Source of the DNA: Filobasidium wieringae
Taxonomy: Eukaryota > Basidiomycota > Tremellomycetes > Filobasidiales > Filobasidiaceae
Direction of reading: 5' to 3'
Assembly: GCA_001600055.1 (NCBI GenBank)
Contig: BCIV01000011.1
Coordinates: forward strand, 310,001-374,000
Length of the DNA: 64,000 nt
Both the position numbers and the translations under genes were made by a program. The notes under the pieces are model-generated. The model was not told the DNA's origin. It did not search any database and saw only the letters and a program-made list of their open reading frames with translations. Of the stretch, positions 1 through 9,804 are shown one piece after another. Position 1 is the stretch's first letter; the number at the start of each line of letters is the position of its first letter.

Positions 1-2479
1 GAGATACGATCCGCGATTGAGAGGTCCTGTTGACCCTCGTGAGCTCGAGGTTGACCCTAGAACCGGTATGAAGAACTGTTAGTATCTTACGTCCGGTTGC
101 AATGGGAGCCAGACTGATCGTTCTATTCCGGCTTGCAGATATAGCGAACGGTAATAATCACTTCCCTTTTTTGCGGAAGCTAGATACTGAACCCGATTTG
201 CTTTAGAGGACGGAACATGGGATACCTCCAAGTCTTTAGTCCGCCGGGTGTTGACCGCGTGTATCAACGCGGGCAGACAAGCCCGTTCTACAGGAAACGA
301 GGACACGTTGTATGAGGCATACAGGCTCCTTGGTTCGGCTGTAAGTATTTGCTCGAGCTGACTGGTGCCTAAGTCGACGCTGAGATGTTTCTCACAGCTG
401 CATACATTGGAGGATTGTGAGCTGGTTCTGCGGGATATACAGGCCGGTCGGTACTAAATCCCTTCGTTCTTCCTTAGTCACCTCGCACTCCAACTGGTGC
501 GAGTTGGCTCTGCAAAACATGGGTCATCGCGAGGTCTTTGCCCATGTGGGACGCAACGCGACCGTGCATGCTCCAAATGGCCAGAACGTCCCTATCTTGG
601 TTACTGGGACCTTTGGAGGAGACGATTTCATCCACTCCTTACTTGGAGAAGCGGGTGACCATCTCAGTTCCGCCAGTGTCTCTGATCTGAACACCAAGGT
701 TGCTTCCGCTCGATCCGCTGGGAACAACAACAACGATATTCTCCGTCAGCTATTCACCAGCTTGCCTGGTAGTACTGGAGGCGATTTGAGTCGTGAGATG
801 AACGAGGTCGAGGGAATGAGGGCCGGTCCGGGTGGAATGGATCCCGACATGATGACGCCACAGCAATTACACGACACCCTCTGGAAGATCATGTCCTTCC
901 GTGACAGCGTTTCGAAGAAGATTGAAAACACCCTCGAGAGGATCCCCGGTCTCGGATCCCTTGTTGAGAAGATCACCGACAGCATTTCGATCTTCATCTT
1001 TACCACTCTTGAGCCATACATGAAGCCAATCATCAAGCAGGCTACTACTGGTCTGGCACAAGGAAGTGCAGAAGTCATCTCCTCTCACGATCAACTCGAA
1101 GTGTTCCACGATCCCAATGCTTCTGATCCTACTCACAGTTTCTTGGCCAAAGACCACTTCGGAACGATTTTGAACGAGCCTGCGGGTTTGGTCGCCCAGG
1201 TCATCGTTGAGTACACCGTAATCCAGGTCGTCAAGGCTTGGGACGACAACTCGGTCGATCCCAGGCATCTTGCGGATGATGTCATGCAGTGTCTGTTCCA
1301 TCCCGCTTTTCACAATAGTAACTGTAAGCCCGCTTGATCGAATCTCTTAGGCTAGTTTACAGCTGATACTTAAGGACGGGTCAATCCAGCGGCGATCCAG
1401 CGTCAGATGTTAGAGAAGATGAGGCAGTGTGAGTCATCAGTCTTTCAACCAGTACAGAGTCTTCACCGAAACGCTGCCTTGATCAACAGGGTTCCAAGGA
1501 CAAGGGCACAACCAAGGAGAGATTATCAAGCGATTGACCGCAGACTCCGTTCAGAACCACAAGAACGTCCGAATCGGCAACAACAATGCCAACACTAATC
1601 ATGTACATGGGGCTCTTCCAGATGGAGGCCTGCAAAGTGTTCTTTCGCAGAACAACGTTCATGTCGTGAGTGAATTCAGACCCCTTAAGCGGAACCGCAC
1701 TACATCTGCTTTCTCTTTAGCCTGGCGCCGCGATCTTGAATGCGGGACAGGATGTCCTGGGAGGCAAGATGCCTTGGCAACAAGGGTTCGGAACCGGGAC
1801 TGCTGGGGGATCAACTGCTTGGAGAGACATGGACAATCAGGCTGGCGTTGCACCTCCCATTCACGCTAGCGGATACCAACAGTCCCATTCCGCCTATGGT
1901 GCCCCCTCATCCAACTTTGATGACACCGGCAGTACTGGTTACGGCAGGCCTCAACAACAGCCTGCATACGGAGGCGGCAATAATTATAATCGGCCTTCTC
2001 ATAACCCCGGGTATGGGGACGATAGCTACAACGCTGGAGCTGGACAGGGCCCTCAGTATGGAGGTGGCGGATACAACAGTGGGCCACCTCAACAGCCTAG
2101 CTATGGTGGAGGCAACGATTACAACGCCCAGCCTACCTACGGAGGAGGTAACAACTACAACTCTCAGTCAAGTTATGCACCCCCCGCTCCGACTTATGGG
2201 GGTGGCGATGATGATGGCTATCCCGGCGCTCGTCATCATCGTCAAGACGGTGCTCAACACGGAGGCGCTCCGGGATATGGTGTACCTAGCTATGGACAGA
2301 GCGGCGGGTACGATCAGGGACCTCAGCAACATGGGGAATACGGCCGTCCTCCTCATCACGGTGGTTTCGGCGGTCCCCCTCCAGGACCTCCTCCTGGGCC
2401 TCGTTACGACGACGACAACAATGGCTCTTACGGTGCCCCTACTTATGGTGGAGGTGGAGGTTATGGCGGCGGCTACTGA
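1..2479 (+). CDS. hetC: HetC-family protein, 5' truncated by the window edge
   Basis: This is the 3' part of a Het-C domain gene; the 5' end lies outside the window. Exons that keep frame are 2-77, 139-150, 207-340, 398-416, 478-1323, 1390-1428, 1490-1665 and 1721-2479, giving 687 codons including the stop. The first exon reads RYDPRLRGPVDPRELEVDPR and later ones read LHTLEDFTSHSNWCELAL and GTFGGDDFIHSLLGEA, all typical of the Het-C core. From about 1957 the protein becomes a Gly/Tyr/Asn/Pro-rich tail with repeated YGGGN(D/N)YN units, ending in YGGGGGYGGGY. In Neurospora, het-c controls heterokaryon incompatibility and its product is also a glycine-rich protein; a nonself role in basidiomycetes is not established. 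The domain assignment is firm and the function is inferred from the family. Confidence 0.87.
139..150 (+). other. 12-nt microexon of hetC
   Basis: The exon before it ends AAC-T with a GTTAGT donor at 78, and this segment is bounded by GCTTGCAG on the left and GTAATA on the right. Including it gives K-N-Y-I-A-N-E-D-G, matching the family. Reading through the GTAATA donor runs into a TAG at about 204. Confidence 0.7.
1957..2479 (+). repeat. Gly/Tyr-rich degenerate repeat coding the HetC tail
   Basis: Degenerate units with the pattern TAYGGNGGHGGYAAC encode YGGGNxYN-like motifs about every 15-25 residues. The tail is low complexity and probably disordered. Confidence 0.8.
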
Positions 2480-2857
2480 TGCGATAAGAACAAAGCCTTG
2501 CGATGAGTTTTCGACATTGGTAGTAGATAATATGGTATATGAGTGGGATGAGTGATAAGATGGATATCATGGAACGGATGGTACGAGCGAAGGCGTCGTT
2601 TCGGATTTTTCGGGAATGTCAGGGTGACGTATCGGTTTACGTAAGACCTCTCTCTGGGTTGCGCGGCTACGCTGCCTCGCTTTGAGCGCGCATCTTTCGC
2701 CCTTTCTCATCCGTCACATGTCATTTCGTTCTCACCGCTCAACATCATCCCATCACGTATACTCGCATACCCAGACACATCTACATCTTCCCTTACCATA
2801 CCCTCCCCGCAGCACGTTCCCTACTGCTCTCGTATCTCACATCTACCGATCCTCAGC
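2480..2857. promoter_or_regulatory. hetC 3' flank and KGD2 promoter
   Basis: No gene seen. The second half (about 2690-2850) is a pyrimidine-rich stretch leading up to the KGD2 start, a common form of fungal promoter and 5' leader. No clear TATA box was recognised. Confidence 0.4.
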
Positions 2858-4631
2858 ATGCTCAGGACTTCTACTAGATCCCTCGCCGCTTCCTCTTCCC
2901 GTTCAGTCGCTAGGACTGTCGTCCCTACCATCTCGCGATGTGCTCAGCGAGGTCTGAAGACCTGTGCTGGTGTACAACTCGCCCGGAAGTAGGTTCCACA
3001 ACCTAACACTGACCGCTACGCACCTGACAATATCATTACTTCCTAGATTCCAGAACGACGTCAAATTCTGCTTACCCCGGGCCGCATTCTCCACTACCCG
3101 AATGACTGCTGGTAGATCTCATTCGTATAACTTTCCCGCCGCCTGGAACTGATATCACTCTCCTGAATCAGCTCCCGAGATTGTAAAAGTTCCACAGATG
3201 GCCGAGTCTCTCACCGAGGGTACCCTTCGTTCGTTTTCTTATGAAGTCGGTGATTTCGTTGAGGCGGATGCTGAAATCGCGAGTATCGAGACCGTAAGTT
3301 TTGTGGACCATGATAATTCGGTCGTTTCAGTCGCTCATCTTTTACGGTTTCCATCCCTTCACAGGACAAGATCGACGTCTCTGTCAACGCTCCTTTCTCT
3401 GGTACCATTGTCGAGTTCCTTGCTCAGCCTGACGACACTGTCGAGGTTGGTCAGGACCTATTGAAGATGGAGAAGGGCGAGGGTGGTGCTGCTCCCAAAG
3501 CCGATGCCGGGAAGGAAGAGGCCGCCCCTGCTACTGAGGCACCAAAAGAGGAGAAGAAGCCAGAACCCAAGAAGGAGGAGCCTAAGAAGGAGGAGAAGCC
3601 TGTTGTTCAGCAGGAGAAGAAGGAGCCTGCTAAGAAGGAGGCCGCCAAGGAGCCCGCTGCGTCTACTCCTACCCCTGGTGCGCGAGAAGAGACGAGGGTG
3701 AAGATGTCCCGTATGCGTCAGACGATCGCCAGGCGTCTCAAGGAGACTCAGAACACCGCGGCTTCTTTGACTACCTTTAATGAGATCGATATGACCAACA
3801 TCATGGACTTCCGAGGAAGGTGGAAGGACAGGGTCTTGAAGGAAACCGGCGTCAAGCTCGGATTCATGTCCGCCTTCTCCAAGGCCGCTGCCGACGCTCT
3901 GGTTGCATTCCCCATGGCCAATGCTTCTATCGACGGGGACCAGATTGTCTACCGAAACTACGCAGATATCTCCGTTGCTGTTTCAACCGAAAAGGGTCTG
4001 GTTACCCCCGTGTTGAGGAACGTCGAATCTATGGGCATGGTTGAGATTGAGCAGGCTATTGCTGGACTTGCCAAGAAGGTACGTGTAGAGTTTCACAACG
4101 GTACATCCAGAAAATAAGCTGATGCGAGAGTTGGATTAGGCTCGTGACAACAAGCTTGCCATGGAGGACATGAGCGGTGGAACCTTCACCATGTGAGTCT
4201 CAATCACAAACTCTGTATAGCATGACTTGTCGCTGACGCCACAGTCTCAACTCTAGCTCTAACGGAGGTGTTTGGAAGAGTTGGATGTCCACTCCCTTGT
4301 TAAATCAGGGACAGGCTGCTATTTTGGGTATGCATGACATCAAGATGAAGCCCTGGGTTGTTGGCAATGAGATCAAGATCAGGCCTATCATGGTTGTTGC
4401 TCTCACGTGAGTCCACCCTTTATGTCGGACCAAGATGGATGATTACAGTAACTAACATGAACATTCCTGCTTATACAGTTACGACCACAGGTTGTTGGAT
4501 GGACGGGAAGCCGTACAATTCTTGTAAGTCATGATGAGCTAGCCGTATAGCTCGCAACACTCACACCATGTTCTCATTATAGGGTTCGTATCAAGGAGAA
4601 CATCGAAGACATGGGACGAATGCTGCTATGA
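2858..4631 (+). CDS. KGD2: Dihydrolipoyllysine-residue succinyltransferase, E2 of 2-oxoglutarate dehydrogenase
   Basis: The enzyme transfers succinyl groups from lipoamide to CoA in the mitochondrial TCA cycle. Exons 2858-2988, 3047-3111, 3172-3293, 3365-4078, 4140-4192, 4257-4406, 4479-4523 and 4583-4631 total 443 codons (442 aa), the usual size. The N-terminus ([19 protein letters not shown]) is an Arg/Ser-rich mitochondrial presequence. A lipoyl domain follows, with the lipoyl-lysine motif ETDKIDV split by an intron between T and D. Next come a Lys/Glu/Ala/Pro-rich linker (about 3470-3680), a segment [15 protein letters not shown], and the catalytic domain with the active-site motif DHRLLDG near the C-terminus. 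There is no E3-binding domain between linker and core, as in KGD2 rather than pyruvate dehydrogenase E2. One intron has two in-frame 3' splice sites 12 nt apart (4244 and 4256); the downstream one gives the family sequence TISNGGV. Confidence 0.97.
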
Positions 4632-5027
4632 TATGGTTGTAAATAGTCATAGCTTGAGAGATCGTATCAATAATCCAACAGTAGCAACCAATGGTTTTAC
4701 GTTTCTGGATCTGCGCGAGACCAGACCGAGCAGTGACGTCAAAGAACGCGCAGCTAGGCTCGCAGAATGTCTTGCTCATATTTGGCTTGGCCCTTTTGTT
4801 TACAATGGCGGACTTTTAGCGGCGAAGCGGGGTCCCCTCTATCATTTCTGATTCAGAGTCAGACTCAAAGTCATCAAGATCCATCTCGACACTAGCGATA
4901 CAGGATCTCTCAATTGCTCTCGTTCATGGCTAATTGAGTGACGGTCTCTAGACTTTGTTCTTGTGACTGATCTTCGAGTCAAGCGCTACGAGGTTGACTG
5001 GCTGAAGAGCCTAGAGCAGCTATCACC
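4632..5027. promoter_or_regulatory. KGD2 3' flank and CSC1 promoter
   Basis: No gene or RNA recognised. The two genes run in the same direction, so this spacer holds the KGD2 terminator region and the CSC1 promoter. Confidence 0.35.
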
Positions 5028-8000
5028 ATGTCGAATTCGTAAGTCATGCTGTCTGATGGGTTCTGAGGTAGAATCAACCCTTCACGTTTAATCATATAGG
5101 CAGAACACCGCGAACCAGGAGGCCGTCTCAACGACAACGGTGAGTTGCCAGGTGTGCATTTTGCTATTTCCAATTCGCCTTGCTGAAGTCGTTCTATACA
5201 GGCGAACTTTGTAACCAGTCTTATCGTCAACTCGGCTATCGCAGGAGGAGAAATCTTGGCCTTCACCATCATCCGTAGGAGAGTCAAGGCTGTATACGAG
5301 TGAGGACCCTGGACCGATCAGCTTGTTGCGTTCTTCGCTATAGCGATAGCTGACCTTTTGACCTGTGTATAGACCGAGAAGCTATATGCCCCCGCAGAAG
5401 AATCGAGTGAATTCCCTTACGAACAATTTACTTACAGTTTTCTGGCAAATCTACAAATCGGATGCATCCATTGTGCTTCAGAAGAATGGTGTTGGTGAGT
5501 ATATGACAATTCGTGTCTGTACCTAAGCAAGCTTCTTATAACCCTTTCATAGACGCATATGTTTATATTCGGTTCCAACGGATGATGCTGTTCATCATGA
5601 TACCGATCTGGCTATTATCTTGGCTCATTCTATTCCCTATCGATGCTGTTGGAACATCTGTGGCGAACAAGGAAAAACTTGACCGGTTGACTTATGGGAA
5701 CGTCGATCCCGCCCATCAATCGAGACTATGGGCCCACTTAGTTCTCGCTTGGCTGTTTAGCTGTAAGGATTAGACGTAGAGTATTTTACTACTCCGTACT
5801 GACGAAAAGCAATACAGTCTGGATCTATTACAATATCAGGAAAGAGATGATAAGATGGGTTTTGATCAGACAGAAATATCTTATCAATCCCGCCCATTCA
5901 GCTCTTGCTCAAGCAAATACCATCTTGATTACTGGTATCTCCAAGCATTATCTCGATGAGGAGCGATTGGCACAATTGTTCCATCACCTACCTGGCGGAG
6001 TCAAGAAAATCTGGCTCAATCGTGATCTATCAGACATGGCCGTTGCTCATGACGCTCGTGTTAAAGCTACTAAGAAGTTGGAAAACGCTCAAGTATCGCT
6101 GGTCAAGCAAGCGAGGAAGGAGAAGGCGAAACGAGAAAAATCGAGAGAGAAGAGTGCAAAGAAGGGCACCAAGCTGAAGGATGAGCTTGCCAACGATATC
6201 AACAAGGAGATCCTGGAGGGCAAAGAATCTCCGTCCGCTTTGGTATTGGCTGAACTCGGGAAGAAAGTTAGACACAACGACATTCTAGCCGCTGATCGGC
6301 TCGTACCAAGGAATCTCCGTCCAACTCATCGTATCAACAAGAAATGGGGTTTGCCTTTCACAGGCGCTAAAGTGGACACTATAGATTGGACTAGAAGAGA
6401 GATCTTGAGAACGACACACATCCTGGAGAAGGATAGGCGACAGCTGGCGGACGATATAGCGAAACCAGGTCTTGAGGGGGAACAATATCCTGCCTTAAAT
6501 TCTGCATTTGTTTACTTTCACCAGCAAATTGCAGCACATATGGCGGCGCAGATTGTTTTACACGACCAGCCGTGAGCGACAGACATACAGGGCTCGTGAA
6601 CAAGGCATCTAATTGTAGCCTTTATAGATATCGTATGACCGGTCAGTATCTGGAGGTTGCTCCTGAAGATGTGGTAAGTCAAGGCTTTGTCTGAGCTAGT
6701 TCTCTCGTGCTTATACGAGTACACTCGCCTCAGATCTGGAGCAATCTAGGTATCGATCCCTATTGGGCTCAGATCCGAAGACTTGGCAGCTACGCAATCA
6801 CGCTGGCCTTGGTTGGTTTCTGGTCTTTTCCAAGTGAGCGACTCGTTACATAAGAGCATCAGCTGTTACTGAGTTATCCCTTCAAATCTAGCCAGTTTCA
6901 TTGGAGCGCTGTCGAACGTGTCAGGACTTTGTGCAACATATGATTGGATGGACTGGCTGTGCAATAGTGGACCGGTCGTGAGGGGACTGATACAAGGTGT
7001 ACTGCCGCCTATATTGTTGGCAGTACTGAATTTGCTGCTGCCGATCATCTTGCGACGTAAGAGATTGATGTCCTTTTTTCGATATCAATTTGGCTGACTC
7101 GAACTATAGAGCTGGCCCGATTTGAGGGAATTCCACGAAAGACTAGTATCGAACTGTCTCTGATGACCCGCTATACCATCTTCCTTGTTTTCGTGAGTAG
7201 AGGCGCTCATCTTACCACCCCATGATATGTCTCCTAACGGCTGTTGCGGTTATGAACAGAACTCGTTCCTTATCGTGACTCTTGCTTCGGGACTGATCCA
7301 GGCGATTCCAGAAATCGCAAGAAATCCAGCTTCTATAGCAACGACTTTAGCTCAGCAACTGCCCCTTGCATCAACCTTCTTCTTGACCTTTACCATGCAA
7401 CAAGCTGCAGGGTCCGCTGGAAACTTGCTCCAAGTAGTTACCATCGTATTCTATTTTATCAAGTTGATCATCCTCGGGGGAACTCCTCGAAGCGTTTTCA
7501 AACAGAAGTACTCAATGCCTACTCCAAGCTGGGGTCAAACGTTCCCAAACACGACCATCATTGCGATCATCGGTATGTTTGAGCCGGTTGTGTACACACC
7601 GAAACTAATCGAGAGGCACCACTTAGGTATTTCTTACATGATTATATCGCCTGTTATCAATGGCTTCGCCACCGCTGCCTTTTTCCTCTCTTACATCGTG
7701 AACAAGTACCTATACACATGGGTTGTGAGTGATACAGCTGCCAATCGGCCTAATCATGCTGAAGTTGACAGTCCACTATCCGACCAGATCGATCAACCTC
7801 CTCACTCCGATACTGGCGGTCTTTTTTTCCCGAAGGCTATCACGCATCTGTTCGTGGGCCTTTACATTCAGCAGATCGCGCTCTGCACTCTGTTCTTCTT
7901 GGCCCGAAACACGGCTGGCAAGGTGTCAGCACTTCCACAGGCGATATTGATGGTCATCTTGTGTTGCATTACCGTAAGTACCCATGTTGCTGTTACATCC

Positions 8001-8862
8001 CATTCAGCGTTTTGATAAGGTTGTGCTTCAAAGTTGGCTTTCCAATACGGTATCGTAAATTCATACAGTCGATTGAAGACACCCCTTCCTCTCTCTTTGG
8101 CCTATTTATCCTACGGGATGGCAAAAGAAGCTGGTCATGAGACTGGTGCCACCGGATCGGATGGTGAATTTGACTCGCGATCGCTGGAAGAACCTGAACA
8201 GCCCGATCAGACTGGCGGACCTTCCGATGGTGGAACGGAAACGCGTTCGGAAAAGCGCGTTCACCGCTCATCATTACCGGTTCCTCCCACCGCCGACGAC
8301 CAAGATGTCGAGCTTGCGAATATGAGTCAGAAAACCAACGAGAAAGCTGAGCAAGCGAACAACCCCGCCAATGAGCAGAGTCCGAAAGACGGTATGACAG
8401 AGTCCGAAAGACGGGAGTGGTCAGAACACATGGCGAATCTGAGACGAGAACATTCAACTGGAAACGGTGTCCGAGCGTCAGAGGAGACTTACGATGATAC
8501 GTCAAATGAAAACCTACAACCTGGAGGAACCTCCTCTCAGCAGCGAACGAACGGTACAGATACGCTTAACGGCGGTCGGAACAAGACAGATTTTGCGGCA
8601 GATGCGTTTGCGCATCCCGCTTCCAAGGAGCCTCAGAGGATTATCTGGCTGCCTGAGGATGATCTCGGCCTAGCATTGGCGGAAGTTGCAGATAACCGAT
8701 CTATCGGTATCATTTCGACCACTAAAGATGCAGTTCTCGATAGAAAGGTAACACTACGCAAAATTTAGTGCATAGGTAGTGGCTGATTAGTATTTGCGCG
8801 TTCAGGGCAAAGTCGACATTTCTGGGCCGCCGCCTGATGATTTTGCAGGTACGGAGGAATGA
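5028..8862 (+). CDS. CSC1: CSC1/OSCA-type (DUF221) stress-gated cation channel
   Basis: Members of this family are multi-pass membrane channels gated by osmotic or mechanical stress, usually at the plasma membrane. Thirteen exons (5028-5038, 5100-5139, 5202-5299, 5373-5494, 5553-5762, 5818-6571, 6628-6673, 6734-6833, 6892-7056, 7110-7192, 7260-7973, 8034-8747, 8806-8862) give 1037 aa. The order is family-typical: an N-terminal membrane segment (FVTSLIVNSAIAGGEILAF), a second at MMLFIMIPIWLLSWLILF, a cytosolic PHM7-like domain with the RNM-like fold start TILITGIS and a charged Lys/Glu coiled stretch, then the multi-TM core (for example ALSNVSGL, SLMTRYTIFLVF, ITLAFQYGIVNSYSRLKTPLPLSLA). The last about 230 residues are hydrophilic and probably a disordered cytosolic tail rich in Glu, Asn and Ser. 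The intron ending at 8033 uses an AAG acceptor. Which of the several fungal DUF221 paralogues this is cannot be decided from sequence alone. Confidence 0.93.
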
Positions 8863-9111
8863 TAGGATGATCGCCAGGTTCCAATGCTACTTCACAGGAT
8901 TGCGCTCCTTTCTTGCTGGGTTTACGAAATTACCTTGATGACACTTCCTTTTTGGAAACGACCTCTGCATGTATTTCTATCAAATCACATACTCATTTTG
9001 GCAATGTTACGTCTTCGACATCGCTGCAGAAGCTTCGAATGTTCGCTTCATCATTCTTCATCCCTCCATATACACCGGTCTCTAAGCTCTTCCGGCTCCG
9101 AACTTGATACC

Positions 9112-9591
9112 ATGTCTGCTATTGATTCTTTCAAAAATCGTAAGTCGATATCAGCTTGGTTCGTGTCATCTAGTTTCAACGCTGAGTCTTGATTCGTAGA
9201 GCAAGTACAGGTTGTTCTATATGACGGCAGAGTTATCGTTGTGAGTGATACAGCCAGGTTATACATACATGTTTAAGTTGTTCATCGTTTGAATTGGTGT
9301 TACAGGGAAAGTTAGTAGGCTCGGACGCTCGAGCGAACATCATCTTAGCCGACAGCGTCGAGCGAGAGTTCTCAGAAGATGAAGGGGTTGAGATGGTGCC
9401 ACTAGGCCTTTATCTGATAAAGGGTGACAACGTGTCAGTATGACTGATATATTACTACTTGAGATGTGCTGACAAAATTGACCCATTCGTCCGCTCATAG
9501 CGCTCTGATAGGAGAGGTAGACACAGACAAGGACGCTACAATCGATTTCCAGTCTATACGGGCTCCTCCGTTAAACGAGATTCGATTTTGA
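9112..9591 (+). CDS. LSM8: U6 snRNA-associated Sm-like protein LSm8
   Basis: LSm8 is the subunit that makes the nuclear Lsm2-8 ring, which binds the 3' U-tract of U6 snRNA in splicing. Exons 9112-9139, 9200-9240, 9306-9433 and 9501-9591 give 95 aa, the normal size (about 96 in other eukaryotes). The Sm1 motif is VLYDGRVIVGKLVGSDARAN and the Sm2 motif is LGLYLIKGDNVALIGEV; the start MSAIDSF and the end IRAPPLNEIRF also resemble LSm8 (human ends IRAEPLNSVVH). LSm1, the nearest paralogue, has a longer C-terminal tail that is missing here. The gene lies 249 bp after CSC1 on the same strand and shows no functional link with it. Confidence 0.95.
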
Positions 9592-9804
9592 ATGAATACG
9601 AGACGTACGAAAAGGCAGAATGTCCACCTACAGACCAAGGCACCGCAAGCTCAGCATCTATAACTTAACGAATTCCGGTGTACCTCATTGTTGTAACGAA
9701 AAGCATATAAGATTCTACGACATACATCCTGCCGACTCCGGATCAACTTCGATACGAGATATATCACAATCAATACGAATTAGCAATACAAGAGGGGACC
9801 CTGA

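Noticed and set aside
867..1313. 148-codon minus-strand ORF in hetC
   Set aside because: Antisense to the conserved Het-C core, with no ATG context or family signal.
1740..2555. 271-codon plus-strand ORF overlapping the HetC tail in another frame
   Set aside because: The HetC frame continues the conserved protein and has repeat structure; this frame is a by-product of the Gly/Tyr repeat codons.
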